A stretch of DNA of 64,000 nucleotides from Actinostola sp. cb2023 (GCA_033675265.1 JAUJYZ010000057.1:1-64000); one strand, 5' to 3'; counted from the stretch's first letter, positions 33,656 to 45,400 are shown. Notes: generated by a model not told the origin, from the letters alone. A program made the numbers and translations.

Positions 33656-36600
33656 ATGTTCATCTTCACTGCTTTCTTCGTGTTGGTGTCATACATCAAA
33701 GAAACCCACGCATCTTGTCCAGCGGCATTCGCCCAAGAGTCTTTCGTGCTACGTAATCACGTGATACAGGAAATCCCATCGCAGACCAAGGATTACTGCG
33801 AACAAAAATGTGCGTCGCACATTGATTGTCAAAGCATCAACTATTACCCTGGTCAACACAAGTGTGAATTAAATAGAGCCAGTCATTCATCGAACCCTGT
33901 TGACTTGTCTTATGACGTGAATGGTGTGTATGTTGAGAACGACAAGCGCCCTAAGAACATTTGTAGTGATAGCTATTGCAGCGCAGATCAGATTTGTTTG
34001 ATAAAAGACGACGGAAAGAATTATCACTGTAAAGGTTGGTAAGCACCTGTCAAACCTGTTTTTATGTTCGTTCGTTTGTTCATTTGTTCGTTTGTTATTC
34101 ATACGAAGATTCGATTAAAAATACTTCAGTAGCTTTTTTAAATGTATCTATATCAGTAATCAGTTTAAAAAAGTCATGGTCAAAGCAGGCAAAGCTTTAA
34201 TTTGTGGTTGCTTTGTATTTATGAGTGGGAAACAAAAAATCAAAAAGCTTGCAGATAAACCTACGGTACCGTGACACTCAAATGGCTTCTTCTGAACCAA
34301 TCAAAAAGCGTGCAGATAAACCTACGGTACCGTGACACTCAAATGGCTTCCTTTCTGAACCAATCAAAAAGCGTGCAGATAAACCTACGGTACCGTGACA
34401 CTCAAATGGCTTCCTTTCCGGAACCATTCAAAAAGCGTGCAGATGCATCTCATCCAATCAAACTCTTTCAATACGGCACGGCACGGTACTGTAACTATTC
34501 CACTTATACGAAAACGTACGACTCTATAATTCACATTGATTTCAGCATGTGCGTCACCACTTGGTATGCAATCAAATGCAATACCGAACTCTGCGATCAC
34601 AGCATCGTCGTCCTTATCAAACGGTCACATCTCCTGGAGAGCACGTCTTCGCAACTATCCAGCGATGCCATTTCAGTCTTCCATAGACTCCGCCGCGTGG
34701 CTTCCTGCCAGCAATAATGTTGGCGACTACCTCCAAATAGATATTGGAAGAGTGGTTAATGTGACCAAAGTAGCAACGCAGGGGAGGCCTTATCATCAGG
34801 CAAACCAGTACGTGAAGAAATATCGCTTAGCGTACAAACGAACGGACACACAGTGGATGGATTATCGTGAAGCGAACACTGTCAAGGTATTAAATCTAAA
34901 AATTAAAGTGTATATATGGCCCAAAATTAATTTTATTTTGGAAATCGATTCTTTATGAAGCTAATAAGTAAATAATGGGGCGGTGTAGTAGTTTCTTGGT
35001 TTAGGCTTCGCATTTGTGAGTTATAGAGGTTTGAAACTCAATATGCTAATTTGGCGACGTCAATTCGGGAATTTGTCATAACTAAATTATATTTTTTCAA
35101 GTAGTGCTTTTTTCTGAAATAGGAAAAAAGTTCATAAAGCTATTTCTATAAACTGTGGAAAGATATCGCAAGCTTAGAAATGTCAGTAATTTGCACAAAG
35201 GCGTTTTTTGTATATTAAATGATGACTGAATTTACGTCATCTGGTTTGCATATTGAGAATTCAAACCTCTGTAACTCACGCGTGTGAAGCCCAAATCAGG
35301 AAACTACTACACCACCCCATTATTTACTTCATAAAGAATCGATTTTCAAAATAATTTTTTTGGGCCATATATACACTTTAAAATTATTTATTTTTTTAAA
35401 TTTAAAAAAATTAAAAAAATTAAAAAACGGTATAAAAAGGTGTAGAAAAAAATGGCGGCTATACATTTCACCCAGTAATCCTTTGCGAACCCGGTATTTG
35501 ACACGGTTTCCATAAAATATCAAGGTATTAAATCCATTGTACAGAAAAAAAGATGGCGGCTGTAAATTTTACCCAGTAATCCTTTGCGAACCTACTGAAT
35601 CACGTTCCCTTACCCGAAAACGTGATAACATGCAGTCGGTGCGCAAAGGATTATGGTAAAAGGCGCCATATTGTTCAGTCAGTAGTAGATTAATAGAAAA
35701 GTAAGAAAAGACCGTGTACGACTTTCTGGGCAACATATATCAACTAGCCAAACTAGCAACAATAACACATAGCACAACGGTTAGCTAGACCTGACATGAG
35801 AAACGCTCGCAACTAGAAAGCAGCCGTGGACAGCTGTTTCGTCCTTACTGGGACTGACTCGTCAGCACGGCGTGGCCAGTAATAATGAGCCGTGGCAACA
35901 CTTCACCGAAGCCCATCGCCAGAAATTTCGAATCGACATGCGCAGTTGAACGCGACACTTAGAAAAAATTGACCTCGATTACATTACAATAAATGTATGG
36001 AGTCAAAATACTTATATCTCAATATTCCCCTTTAAAATAAAATTGAACATTTACTTTGCCTCCATTTTAACGAACGTAGTTTCTAGCTTTAGTTTAACGG
36101 TAATTACAGCATCTTACCTCCAATACTCGGCTCGGTTTTTACGTTTCTTCAATCGTTGAATTATAAGTACCCCATTATAGAGAAACATATGGCGGATGCC
36201 TCAACTACAAAGAGTTCTGGCCCCTGGTGTTTGGCTGTCCTTGCACTGATACACTTACTTTGCCTCTGGTTCGAAAGACGAAGAACTAACTTAGAATTTC
36301 AGCTGGTTTCCAATAGATCCTACAATAATTTCGGCTCGGTTTTGGACATGTAGTTTGTGCAATATCAAGGCTCGCTACCATGCTTAGTATTGGATTCCAT
36401 TATGGCCGATAAGCTCTAAAAATTGCCTTTTTCTGTGCCATTTCTTGCTTCCACGTCGATCGACGCCATGTTTACATATATTTCAGTCAGGCGTTCCTTT
36501 ATTGCACGAAAATAGACTAGAAACTAGCTGAAATCCTCCGCGCTCTCCTATGTTTTGAAATTTTCGCGCGAAAAAGCTAATACTACATGTTTTATTATGT

Positions 36601-38264
36601 CTTCTTTACAAAAAGCGTGTAGTTTTCCTTACCGAAAGTATAAATTCAAGTATTAGCTTAAGGGAACAACACAAGAACGAGAATGAAGTAGTTTTTTGGC
36701 TTCAAGTTATTCTTTCTTAGTCTGCCGCTGCTTTAGCTGAATGGAGGAGATCAGTCAAATCGACATCGATCAGAAATATCTTATATTTATTTTTTGAATC
36801 CTGCTATTACAGGCAAATCATTTCAGTTATATAAACCGTGGTAGCATAACGCATTGCCTTTACGACCAATCAGATACGCTATAAGACAATACTTTTGATT
36901 GGCAGCCAATTCGTTATGGTTGACTGCAAGTTATTTATCACATTAAGCTCCACCCACTTTGATTCGAAATTTCTGGCGATGCCATACATGGACACTGAAT
37001 CCAGAGACGAGCAGAGCCGGACTGAGAGGAAAGTTTGGCTATCAGCTACATGTCACGCATTAAGTGTGGCAAGTAGCCAAAACCAAGCAAAACTCCGAAT
37101 CTCATGTCTGCGCTTTGTGGATAATAAAAAAACAGAAAAATCGGATCTATAAAAGACCTACGGCCCAAAATATTGAAAATAAGGAACAGTAAGAAAAGAC
37201 CGTGTACGACTTTCTGGGCTATATATCAACTAGCCAAACTAGTAGCCCAGAAAGTCGTATGTATTATTATGTACGTTGTATGTACGTGGTATAAAGAATA
37301 CCTATTTCAACTAGCCAAAGCAGCCCAGAAAGTCGTACACGGTCTTTTCTTACTTTTCTATTTTCAATATTTTGGGTCGTAGGTTTTTTATAGATCCGAC
37401 TTTTCTGTTTTTTTTATCCACAAAGCGCAGACATGAGATTCGGAGTTTTGTTTGGTTTTGGCTACTTGCCACACTTAATGTGTGACATGTAGCTGATAGC
37501 CAAACTTTCCTCTCTGCTCGTCTCTGGATTCAGTGTCGGTACTCATGATGTATGGATTTCGGTGAAGTGTTGCCACGGCTCATTATTGCTGGCCACGCCG
37601 TGCTGACGGGTCCCAGTAAGGACGAAACAGCTGTCCACGGCTGTTTTCTAGTTGCGAGCGTTTCTCGTCAGTGTCAGGTCTAGCTAACCGTTGTGCTATG
37701 TGTTATTGTTGCTAGTTTGGCTAGTTGATATATAGCCCAGAAAGTCGTACACGGTTTTTTCTTACTGTTCTAGTAGATTAATGCAGTAGTACTGGGGGAT
37801 GAGTTGGAGTTCATCTAGTTATACGAGGCGCAGGTTGGATATATTGTTTTAGTCATCGGTGCGTTCTTCCGTTCCTCCGACGTCCGCACACAACAATGTG
37901 TCTGTCTGTGTGTCTGTCTGTGTGTGTGTCTGTCTGTCTGTCTGCCACTCTGCCACTCTGCCAGTCTGCCGGCGCTTTGTCTGTCTCTCTATATGTATGT
38001 CTGTCTGTCTGTCTGTCTGTTACGTCTGTCTGTCTGTCTGTCTGCCACTTTGTCTGTCTCTCTATATGTATGTATGTCTGTCTGTCTGTCTATTTTTATT
38101 CATTTGATCGATTTTATTTATTAAAGGTATTTATTGGTAACTCAGACCAAGCCACTGTCGTAACCAACCAACTTAAAGAAAAGATTTGGACTCAATTTGT
38201 TAAGTTCATCGTTGTAGAATGGAGTAACTACATCGTCATGAGAGTCGAAATCTACGGATGCTGA
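33656..38264 (+). CDS. Secreted PAN-like / EGF-like / discoidin (F5/8C) protein, three exons, 285 aa
   Basis: Exons 33656-34034, 34546-34886 and 38127-38264 total 858 nt and stay in frame (phases 1 and 0). The ATG at 33656 starts MFIFTAFFVLVSYIKETHA, a clear signal peptide. Residues about 21-98 have the Cys spacing of a PAN/apple-like domain (CPAAF, YCEQKCASHIDCQSINY, KCELN). About 102-126 is a short EGF-like Cys cluster (CSDSYCSADQICL...YHC). About 128-285 is a discoidin/F5-8C domain, opening CASPLGM and containing ITASS, YLQIDIG and KYRLAYK, and closing VEIYGC. Such proteins are secreted glycan- or lipid-binding, adhesion or lectin-like factors in cnidarians. The donor of exon 1 (G|GTTGGT) is weak but the only one that keeps the phase. 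Intron 2 is 3.2 kb and filled with mobile elements. Intron 1 holds a 3-copy repeat. Confidence 0.87.
34236..34445. repeat. Three-copy tandem repeat in intron 1 of the discoidin gene
   Basis: The unit of about 62 bp contains AAAAAGCGTGCAGATAAACC, TACGGTACCGTGACACTC and AAATGGCTTC. The 148-codon frame at 34271 runs through it and reads the discoidin exon out of frame. Confidence 0.88.
34883..34896 (+). repeat. 14-bp direct repeat covering the exon 2 donor (copy at 35521-35534)
   Basis: CAAGGTATTAAATC spans the exon 2/intron 2 junction (CAAG|GTATT) and is repeated exactly at 35521-35534, bracketing about 624 bp of element-derived sequence. It looks like a target-site duplication. Confidence 0.7.
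34897..35390. mobile_element. MITE related to family F1, in intron 2 of the discoidin gene
   Basis: Outer inverted ends AAAGTGTATATATGGCCC and GGGCCATATATACACTTT enclose a second pair (ATCGATTCTTTATGAAG) and a third (GGTTTAGGCTTC). The middle resembles the F1 interior (GACGTCAATTCGGGAATTTG). Confidence 0.82.
35440..35610 (+). repeat. Two copies of a dispersed motif (ATGGCGGC ... CCCAGTAATCCTTTGCGAAC)
   Basis: Copies at about 35450 and 35550 share AAATGGCGGCTA/TAC and ACCCAGTAATCCTTTGCGAA. A third copy lies at 50940-50985, and a reverse match occurs near 35640 (GCGCAAAGGATTATGG). Confidence 0.7.
35692..37767. mobile_element. Large inverted-repeat element FB3 with a nested copy of its own ends
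   Basis: The ends GTAAGAAAAGACCGTGTACG and its complement (about 37745-37767) are flanked by TAGTAGATTAAT on both sides, a likely target duplication. Arms of about 240 bp match (AGCCGTGGACAGCTGTTTCG, AATAATGAGCCGTGGCAACA). A second palindrome at about 36963-37545 contains a small element (37186-37358) that begins and ends with the same terminal sequence. The unique core (35936-36960) has no supported ORF. It lies in intron 2 of the discoidin gene. Confidence 0.8.
37895..38096 (+). repeat. (TGTC)n microsatellite
   Basis: TGTC/TGTG runs are broken by TGCCACTCTGCCACTC and by repeated CTCTCTATATGTATGT. It ends about 30 bp before exon 3 of the discoidin gene. Cys/Leu/Val/Ser frames over it are artefacts. 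Confidence 0.92.
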
Positions 38265-38433
38265 AGCTGGCTCAGCAGTATTTACACGGAACTGTTCCCT
38301 GAGTGCTATGCATGCTGGCCTAACATGTAGTATTACCGCAATTGGGGGGTCAGGTCTTCGTGTCGCTGCAGGCAAAAGTCATGACTAATGTTCTATTGTC
38401 GTTCTATGTATTGTTTTTTTCATTTTAAAAAAA

Positions 38434-38580
38434 CAATAGCCAGGACAATTTGAACAGCGCTACATGAAGACCTTGCCCAATAGACCTATTTAGCTTGTAT
38501 GCAAATCATTTGCATACAAGCTAAAGAGGTCTATTGGGCAAGGTCTTCATGTAGCGCTGTTCAAATTGTCCTGGCTATTG
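38434..38580. repeat. Near-perfect 147-bp palindrome with a 1-nt centre
   Basis: Arms of 73 bp run from CAATAGCCAGGACAATTTGA to its complement TCAAATTGTCCTGGCTATTG, centred on 38507, with one obvious mismatch (near 38485). The centre is the terminal part of the F2 MITE (TTTAGCTTGTATGCAAAT). Confidence 0.9.
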
Positions 38581-38722
38581 GCCCATTTCAAACCATGTGA
38601 TGTAAACATGATATTCTCTGGAGAATTGTTCCTTTATATTTCTGAAATTTATTCGTTCATATTGAAATAATGACTAATTCTCTAGAGAACACCACGTTTA
38701 CATCACATGGTTTGAAGTGATT
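38484..38722. mobile_element. MITE, family F2, copy 2, rearranged at its left end
   Basis: The right part (CATTTCAAACCATGTGATGT ... ACATCACATGGTTTGAA) is nearly identical to 23862-23990. The left terminus is inside the 147-bp palindrome, so this copy has suffered an inversion-duplication. Confidence 0.78.
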
Positions 38723-39204
38723 ATTATTATTATTAAATTATGATTCCGTACGGTAAACACGGAGTGGAAGCCTGGGTTCTAATCGTGACTGCAAAGCATG
38801 TAACACGTTATTTTTTAAGTTCCGATATTCTGAAGTAGAGTTTCTGGCAAAAATTACACCAAAGCACTAATATTTTACCAAGATAATGGTAAGAATTGAC
38901 ATTTTTAGTCACATAACAACCAACTTCTGTAATATTGGAAAGCACAGTTCTGATAGCAACAAATCCTACCAACAACATAAAAACAAGACAACGTTTCATT
39001 TCACATCCATTTAATACTCTTATTACCAAAACTCAAAATATGGGAAAATTTACAGTCTCGTAGGTTAAAATGTGCCAATGACGTTTGGTTGAGTTCTAAG
39101 TGTATGACATAGTATTTGACTATTATGTACAAAATGGTAAAATCAATTCAATAACTGATTTTCATACCAGACTGGTAAATTACTCATGAATTCAATTACT
39201 TCTT
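38723..39204. other. No supported gene
   Basis: Starts with a short (ATT)n run. GGGTTCTAATCGTGAC near 38775 has a faint tRNA B-box look, too weak to call a SINE. The minus frame 38808-39029 is unsupported. Confidence 0.35.
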
Positions 39205-40160
39205 AACTGGATGAAGCTCGAAAAGTCTTCGGAAATTTCTGCGGACTTTTTGTCTGTATCTGGTAAATTACTGTATACCAACTCAGAGCAGAGCTCAAAA
39301 AGTCTTCAGAAATTTCTGCAGACTTTTTATCTATATCTGGTAAAATACTGTATACCAACTGAGCAGAGCTCAAAAAGTCTTCGGAAATTTCTGCGGACTT
39401 TTTGTCTATATCTGGTAAAATACTATACCAACTGAGCAGACCTCAAAAAGTCTTCGGAAATTTCTGCGGACTTGTTGTCTATATCTGGTAAAATACTATG
39501 CCAACTGAGCAAAGCTCAAAAAGTCTTCGGAAATTTCTGCGGACTTTTTGTCTATATCTGGTAAAATTTTATACCAACTGAGCAGAGCTCAAAAAGTCTT
39601 CGGAAATTTCTGCGGACTTTTTGTCTGTATCTGGTAAATTACTGTATACCAACTCAGAGCAGAGCTCAAAAAGTCTTCGGAAATTTCTGCGGACTTTTTG
39701 TCTATATCTGGTAAAATACTGTATACCAACCAAGCAGAGCTCAAAAAGTCTTCGGAAATTTCTGCGGACTTTTTGTCTATATCTGGTAAAATACTGTATA
39801 CCAACCAAGCAGAGCTCAAAAAGTCTTCGGAAATTTCTGCGGACTTTTTGTCTATATCTGGTAAAATACTATACCAACTGAGCAGAGCTCAAAAAGTCTT
39901 CGGAAATTTCTGCGGACTTTTTGTCTATATCTGGTAAAATACTATGCCAACTGAGCAGAGCTCAAAAAGTCTTCGGAAATTTCTGCGGACTTTTTGTCTA
40001 TATCTGGTAAAATATTATACCAACTGAGCAGAGCTCAAAAAGTCTTCGGAAATTTCTGCGGACTTTTTGTCTGTATCTGGTAAATTACTGAATACCAACC
40101 AAGCCGGCTCAAAAAGTCTTCGGAAATTTCTGTGGACTTTTTGTCTATATCTGGTAAATT
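39205..40160 (+). repeat. Minisatellite M1, unit 75-80 bp, about 12 copies
   Basis: The unit holds AAAAAGTCTTCGGAAATTTC, TGCGGACTTTTTGTCTATAT, CTGGTAAAATACT and CCAACTGAGCAGAGCT. AAAAAGTC and GACTTTTT within a unit form a hairpin. The same array lies in opposite orientation at 45540-46135. Frames on both strands are repeat artefacts. Confidence 0.95.
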
Positions 40161-40164
40161 ACTG

Positions 40165-40225
40165 AATACATGTAATAATAATAATAATAATTTTATTTCT
40201 ATAGTGCTAAATCCACTTTACCAGC
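40165..40225 (-). mobile_element. Retrotransposon-like 3' tail, minus orientation
   Basis: Read on the minus strand, GGATTTAGCACTATAGAAAT runs into AAAATTATTATTATTATTA, the usual look of a CR1/L2-type 3' end. No coding part is present. Confidence 0.45.
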
Positions 40226-40679
40226 TGAGCAGAGCTCAAAAAGTCTTTTTTTTTCTCTATATCTGTGTTTGGAAATCCTGCCATCTTCCAAAGTGAACCC
40301 ATAGTAAATCACACTCTGTTCGGGTATGATTGATGGGCCATATTGGCCAAGTGATCCATTTCTTGTTATAGCCCTCCTTCAGCCATTGAACTTTAAAAGT
40401 ATCAAGATTCACTTCTAGAACAGTGGCAATATTTGGGGGTCTAAAGTTTTCCAAAGTTACAGCTACGACATCACCAACATTAACCGCTGCATAATCTGCT
40501 ACTTTAGTAACATTTTCTAGCCTTCTGTAAGGTCATGTGTATAGCTGTTGAATAATATGCAACATGTTAGTTAGTACGACTATGGCAAAGCAATATAAAA
40601 TGGTTGGTTATGGTAATATACTGTATTGTTATTCAGGATAAAAGAATTACAGTGAATAAGTCATTACAGTACGTACATG
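40226..40679. other. No supported gene
   Basis: Unique sequence. The minus frame at 40257-40454 reads a short retroelement-like or chromodomain-like peptide (VNLDTFKVQWL) but is too short and unsupported to call. Confidence 0.35.
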
Positions 40680-41075
40680 TGTATATAAGTCATACATGAC
40701 AACTGACGTATATAAGTCATACATGACAACTGACGTATATACATGTAAGTCATACATGACAACTGACGTATATAAGTCATACATGACAACTGACGTATAT
40801 AAGTCATACATGACAACTGACGTAAATGTATATAAGTCATACATGACAGCTGACGTATATAAGTCATACATGACAACTGACGTATATGAGTCATACATGA
40901 CAGCTGACGTATATAAGTCATACATGACAACTGACGTATATAAGTCATACATGACAACTGACGTAAATGTATATAAGTCATACATGACAGCTGACGTATA
41001 TAAGTCATACATGACAACTGACGTAAATGTATATAAGTCATACATGACAACTGACGTATATAAGTCATACATGTA
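40680..41075. repeat. 27-bp tandem repeat, about 14 copies
   Basis: The unit GTATATAAGTCATACATGAC-AACTGAC repeats, with some 33-bp units (extra AAATGT) and AACTGAC/AGCTGAC variants. Open frames on both strands (for example MTTDVYKSY repeats) are artefacts of a length divisible by three. Confidence 0.95.
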
Positions 41076-43098
41076 ATTGTTCTATTCGTGTATCAATCAT
41101 TTCGTTCCAAATGTATAAAAGATCTAAAAAGATCTAAACCCTTTGATTACTGGATTGGTGGACCGATGACTGCAAATTCATACCACAAATTGTGTTTTAT
41201 TCTCTCTCCGGTAAGCTATAAGGTATAAATCAATTCTGACGAGTTTCCTCAGTAAGTTGATAAGCTTACTTCAATATTTATAGGGCATAAATGTAAGCAA
41301 AGATTCCTTTACATGAGCAAAGATTCCTTTACATGTACATGTAACTCGACGAAATTGGTCAAAGTCATACTGAGTAAGAGACTAGAGAGGGAAGCAAAAG
41401 GAATCTCTGCTTGAATGGTACTTTAATAGCGACGACTGGCGAAATTATTTAAGCTAAGCCACGAGTCGTTGTAAATATAATACATCAGACAATAATAGGT
41501 CAGATAATAAGTTAAGCTTACATGTACTTACATTTTCGATCGATAACAGAACGATATCCCTCTATTTATATCGCAAAAGTGAACCTTAGTCCAGAGCTCA
41601 GAGCATTCTCAAACGAGAATCATTTCAACTAGAATCCCATAGCTCATATGAAACTCGCGCGCTGATTGGCTGAGAAGCAAACCGGATGAGAGGGTATTCA
41701 GCGTGGAATTGGGTGCTTTGCAAACCGGATGCAATGGGTATTTAGCGTGGAATTGCGAGATGAAAGCGAGGCTGTGGCTAAGATACGATATACGCGTACA
41801 AAGGATGGATTGAGAGTTGAGGTCAAATCAATATTTTAGCTTTGTTTGCTCTCATTTTTCATTTGTAAAATTCATTTTCATCGAAGTGAAATTAATGTCA
41901 CAAACACAGAGTACTGAAAAATCTTTACGCTTTTTCAGTTGTACTTCAAGTGTCTAGTCTCAACCTAAGCTTAAAATAAGCTGAACACGAAAGCAAAGCA
42001 AATCGTTTTGAATCTGGCTTTAGCATCTCTAGCACTAAGCTTAAATATAATCGATGTAAAGAAATCTATTAAAGCGAGATGAGAATCGATGTTTGAAAGA
42101 GAGACCACGAAGTACAACGACAGCAAATCATGGCGAACGACATTTTCAGACCAGCATAAAGCAACCACAATCTAATAGATAAGCCAACGCCAACGGATAA
42201 ACAACAAAATCAGTCCAATTTAATTCAGCATTTACACCTAGCAAAATCTGTACCTGTAATCATACAAAACTGCAAATTTATCCCGTGTTCCAGTTGTGTT
42301 CTCTTTGCTTGTCAGTCGATCGGCTGCCTTTTACTTTGAGCCTTGTGTACTTGTTTTGTACAAGTCATGTAGTAGCTTCACTCACTGAATCAGAGCTATC
42401 GCCTCCTCTCTGCATCTTTATCAATAAATATGGCTTTGAAAGAACTATTTTGCCTGAGAATCTTCAGCATTCAGTAAGGTAGTTAACAAATCCATCAATG
42501 TCCTGTGAAATGTTGAAGTTCGATCACTAGATTCAACTTCTCATGCAATAGAAGCGGCTCAGTTCTCTGATCGGATTGAAAGCAACAAGAAAATGTCAGT
42601 TGATGAAATTTGAACGATTTATTTAAGTCTTATGAGGATAGAATAAGTCCGTATTTTCGTGTATTTCCAATTAACTTCTTTGTTAACTGAATAACATCAG
42701 AAAAGCATACTTACAGGTTTGACAAGACTGATTCACATTGATTGTGAAAACTTGAACTGAACTTCGAGCCTGTCACTGATCACTTTTAGTCTTTTTGGTT
42801 GTAAGTTTTCGTTAACTATGAACTGGTTATCCATATCTAAATCTATGGCTGTGTTTCTGTTGTAGATTGACCCTAAATCTAGACGTTAAAACGACTGAAG
42901 AAAACAACTTTTGTCTTCAAGTTCATGCAGATAAACTGATTTTAGTATTCAATTTTGCTTGATTCCTATTGGCTAGCGTGGCGAAAGACTGAACACTGCA
43001 CTGGCTTTCTTAGCGACGCGCGATATAGCGACTCAAGATTGTCTAAAAAACTATATATTTTTCAAAACAAAGAGAACGCTATGGGATTCAAGGAAAAT
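41076..43098. other. No supported gene; minor repeats
   Basis: Short repeats include AAGCAAAGATTCCTTTACAT (41296-41335) and two copies of GCAAACCGGATG ... TAGCGTGGAATTG (about 41680 and 41735). Frames at 41971-42168 and 42285-42482 lack any motif or splice context. Confidence 0.4.
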
Positions 43099-43229
43099 TC
43101 ATTGGCTCGACTCGTGAATTCCACGTTGAATTCACTCGAAAAGGCGATATCGCACTCGTCGCTTCGCGACTTGTGCGATATCGCCTTTTCTCGTGAATTC
43201 AACGTGGAATTCCCTCGTCAGCCAATGAA
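43099..43229. mobile_element. Palindromic MITE, 131 bp
   Basis: The arms contain CGTGAATTCCACGTTGAATT and AAAAGGCGATATCGCAC with their complements, around the short CpG-rich loop TCGTCGCTTCGCGACTT. The frame at 42955-43272 crosses it. Confidence 0.85.
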
Positions 43230-43339
43230 TTTACCTATAGAATTCAAACAAAAACCCTCGCGCATTCACTGAACTACAACTCAAGCAAAATGGCGGCTGC
43301 TTGACAAATTCAAATACCAAATATGGTAAATAGGAATGG

Positions 43340-43500
43340 TAAACGGCCAGAATTAACGGTGACGTTCTGAGCCCCAGGGCTCTCTCTTCTCGCTATTTCA
43401 AAATGGCGGACGCTTGGGAGAAGACGTATAGTAGCAGTCTCGATCTACATTTTCGCGGACATCGTTTGGAATTTTACAGTTTATTTCTGGGAATCTATTT
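43340..43500. repeat. Dispersed element fragment, reverse of 22105-22170
   Basis: CAGGGCTCTCTCTTCTCGCT and AAAATGGCGGACGC match the earlier copy in opposite orientation. The rest is unique AT-rich sequence. Confidence 0.55.
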
Positions 43501-43784
43501 TGCAAGATCAAGTTAAAGGTAAATACTACTTATCGTTAAGGTTATTAGAGTGGTTTCTCGAGTAATAGACAGTAAGAGACTCTGTTTTCCAACCGTCATT
43601 TTTCTTACAATACAATACTGAACGGCACTTCAATTAAACGTCACTTGTATAAAAACCTCCAATACAATACAATGTATTTTAATTTAAGCTTACATGTACA
43701 CCAACATATTACCACTTACCGATTAAACATCTTGTCAACATCCTCTTGGGTACAAATGTATGTCCTAGCTACCATGAAGAAAGT

Positions 43785-44105
43785 CACACTGAGGAAGCCG
43801 TGTTCGGGCCCCGTGTTCTTGTGGAGTTGTGGCAGTATAAAGAAATGTAGACTTATGTGAAAATATATAAACTATATTTTTTGAGAGTAATCTATAAGTA
43901 AAAGCTTTGAAACTCACATAGAGTGTTGCTTGTTGTGTTATTTTGCCCTGGTAGTGGTTTCAGCTCTTGGACCACACTACCACCAGGTGAGTTTCAAAGC
44001 TTTTACTTATAGAAAATATAGTTTACAAAAAAATGTATATATTTCCACATACATCTCTTTATAACTGCCACAAGAACAGAGCTTGGGCTTCCTGTGAGGA
44101 AACTC
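43785..44105. mobile_element. Palindromic MITE with GGCTTCCTGTGAG-type ends
   Basis: Arms of about 130 bp match in reverse: CTGAGGAAGCC against GGCTTCCTGTGAG, TTCTTGTGG, TATAAAGAAATGTA, then CTATAAGTAAAAGCTTTGAA against its complement. The centre is the ACCACTACCAGG / CCTGGTAGTGGT pair. Confidence 0.8.
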
Positions 44106-44895
44106 ACCTTGAATATTTAATTATTTGGCCTTCATATTGTAAGCTAATTAAGCTTAAGTTACATGTATTTATAAAATATGGAGTTCAAATCAAACCAGTA
44201 TTGCTACACCATGTAGGAAGTTGTGAACAAATTGTTTTTTTTATTCTCTCTCCAACAGTTGTCTACATGTAGCTGCAAATAAAGTATATCTGGAAGTTTA
44301 TCCATCTTTCAGCTCCATCGACAAAATATTGATGGCCAAATTTGAATCATGTGGATATTGAAAGAGGTCTAAGTAGCCTTTACATGTACAATGTAGGTTG
44401 TCGACCATGGTTGAGGATGTCTGTAAGTTGACATGCATTGGCGTAGGCATAAGCAATCACAGTGAGCCTTTGAAGAAATAGCTTGGCCTGGTCCATACCA
44501 TCTTGTACAAGGCAAGCAAATTTTTCAGGGTTGGATTTTACTTTTTCTTGGTGCTTATAGTGTGACTTTCGCTAGGACAATATAACAATAAAACACAGTA
44601 ATCTATTCAAAGTACTAAGCAATAATTACAGTGGAACCTCCCATAAGCAGACACCCTTGGGACCAAGTGTAGGGACCCTCTATACATGTAAAAGCAATTT
44701 TAGTGGATAAAGATCAAACAGTAAACACATTGCACATAAAATAGAACCTGAGATTTGTACTCGGGTATTAATAATTATTATACTGAAACTATTTTGAATA
44801 GAATGTGTACACTGCCAACTTATACAAATTATCATTTTTTTCATTTATTAGTTCTCAAGACTGAGAAATCCAGCCTTTTCGTGCTATTTAAAAAC
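44106..44895. other. No gene; possible solo Pogo-like terminus at 44629
   Basis: ACAGTGGAACCTCCCATAAG at 44629 looks like the terminal repeat of Pogo/Tigger-type elements, but no partner end is clear nearby. The rest is unique. Confidence 0.4.
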
Positions 44896-45027
44896 ATGCC
44901 ATGCCTCAATTCTATTGTTTAATGTCAGTTTTGAAATCCAGACCAAGACCTACATTTTTAAAGCCGGGGGCAGCTTTGATGAATACACAAATGTCTTCCA
45001 TTAAAACAATAGAATTGGGGCATGGCT
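44896..45027. mobile_element. MITE with GCCATGCCTCAATTCTATTG ends
   Basis: The left end matches CAATAGAATTGGGGCATGGC on the right with one or two differences; length about 132 bp. Confidence 0.78.
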
Positions 45028-45250
45028 GGTTATTAAACCGGTTGAAAACCACAGGCTCGGGCTTTCATTGAACTTCAAGACCTCGGGTTATGCTCTCGGT
45101 CTTGTAGTCCATGTAGTCCAATGAAAGCCAGAGCCCGTAGTTTTGAACCTTTATATAACATTGTTTTCTTATCACATTTACCCTATAATTGGTCAAGAAA
45201 ATATAAATAGGAACTTTTAGCTCTTTCATGTTGGTCTTCAGTAATATACC

Positions 45251-45400
45251 AGGCCCCGGTTGCACGAAAGGTGAATAGCGCTATCCACCGGATAAGTCCT
45301 ATCCAACGGATAAAACTGATGCAGTTATCCAATAAATTTTATCCGTTGGATAGGACTTATCCGGTGGATAGCGCTATTCACCTTTCATGCAACCGTGGCC
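45251..45400. mobile_element. Palindromic MITE with GGTTGCACGAAAGGTGAATA ends
   Basis: The arms contain GCGCTATCCACCGGATAAGT and CCTATCCAACGGATAAA with their complements around a 20-nt centre. Elements of this appearance (GGTTGCA ... GATAGCGCTATTCACCTTT) are common in marine invertebrate genomes. Confidence 0.88.

Noticed and set aside
34271..34717. 148-aa protein on the plus strand
   Set aside because: Runs through a three-copy intronic repeat and reads the discoidin exon in the wrong frame.
38765..38800. tRNA-derived SINE
   Set aside because: Only a loose B-box (GGTTCTAATCGTGAC) is visible, without an A-box or body.
40647..41076. Repeat proteins on both strands (MTTDVYKSY, SVVMYDLYT)
   Set aside because: 27-bp tandem repeat, open in several frames on both strands.
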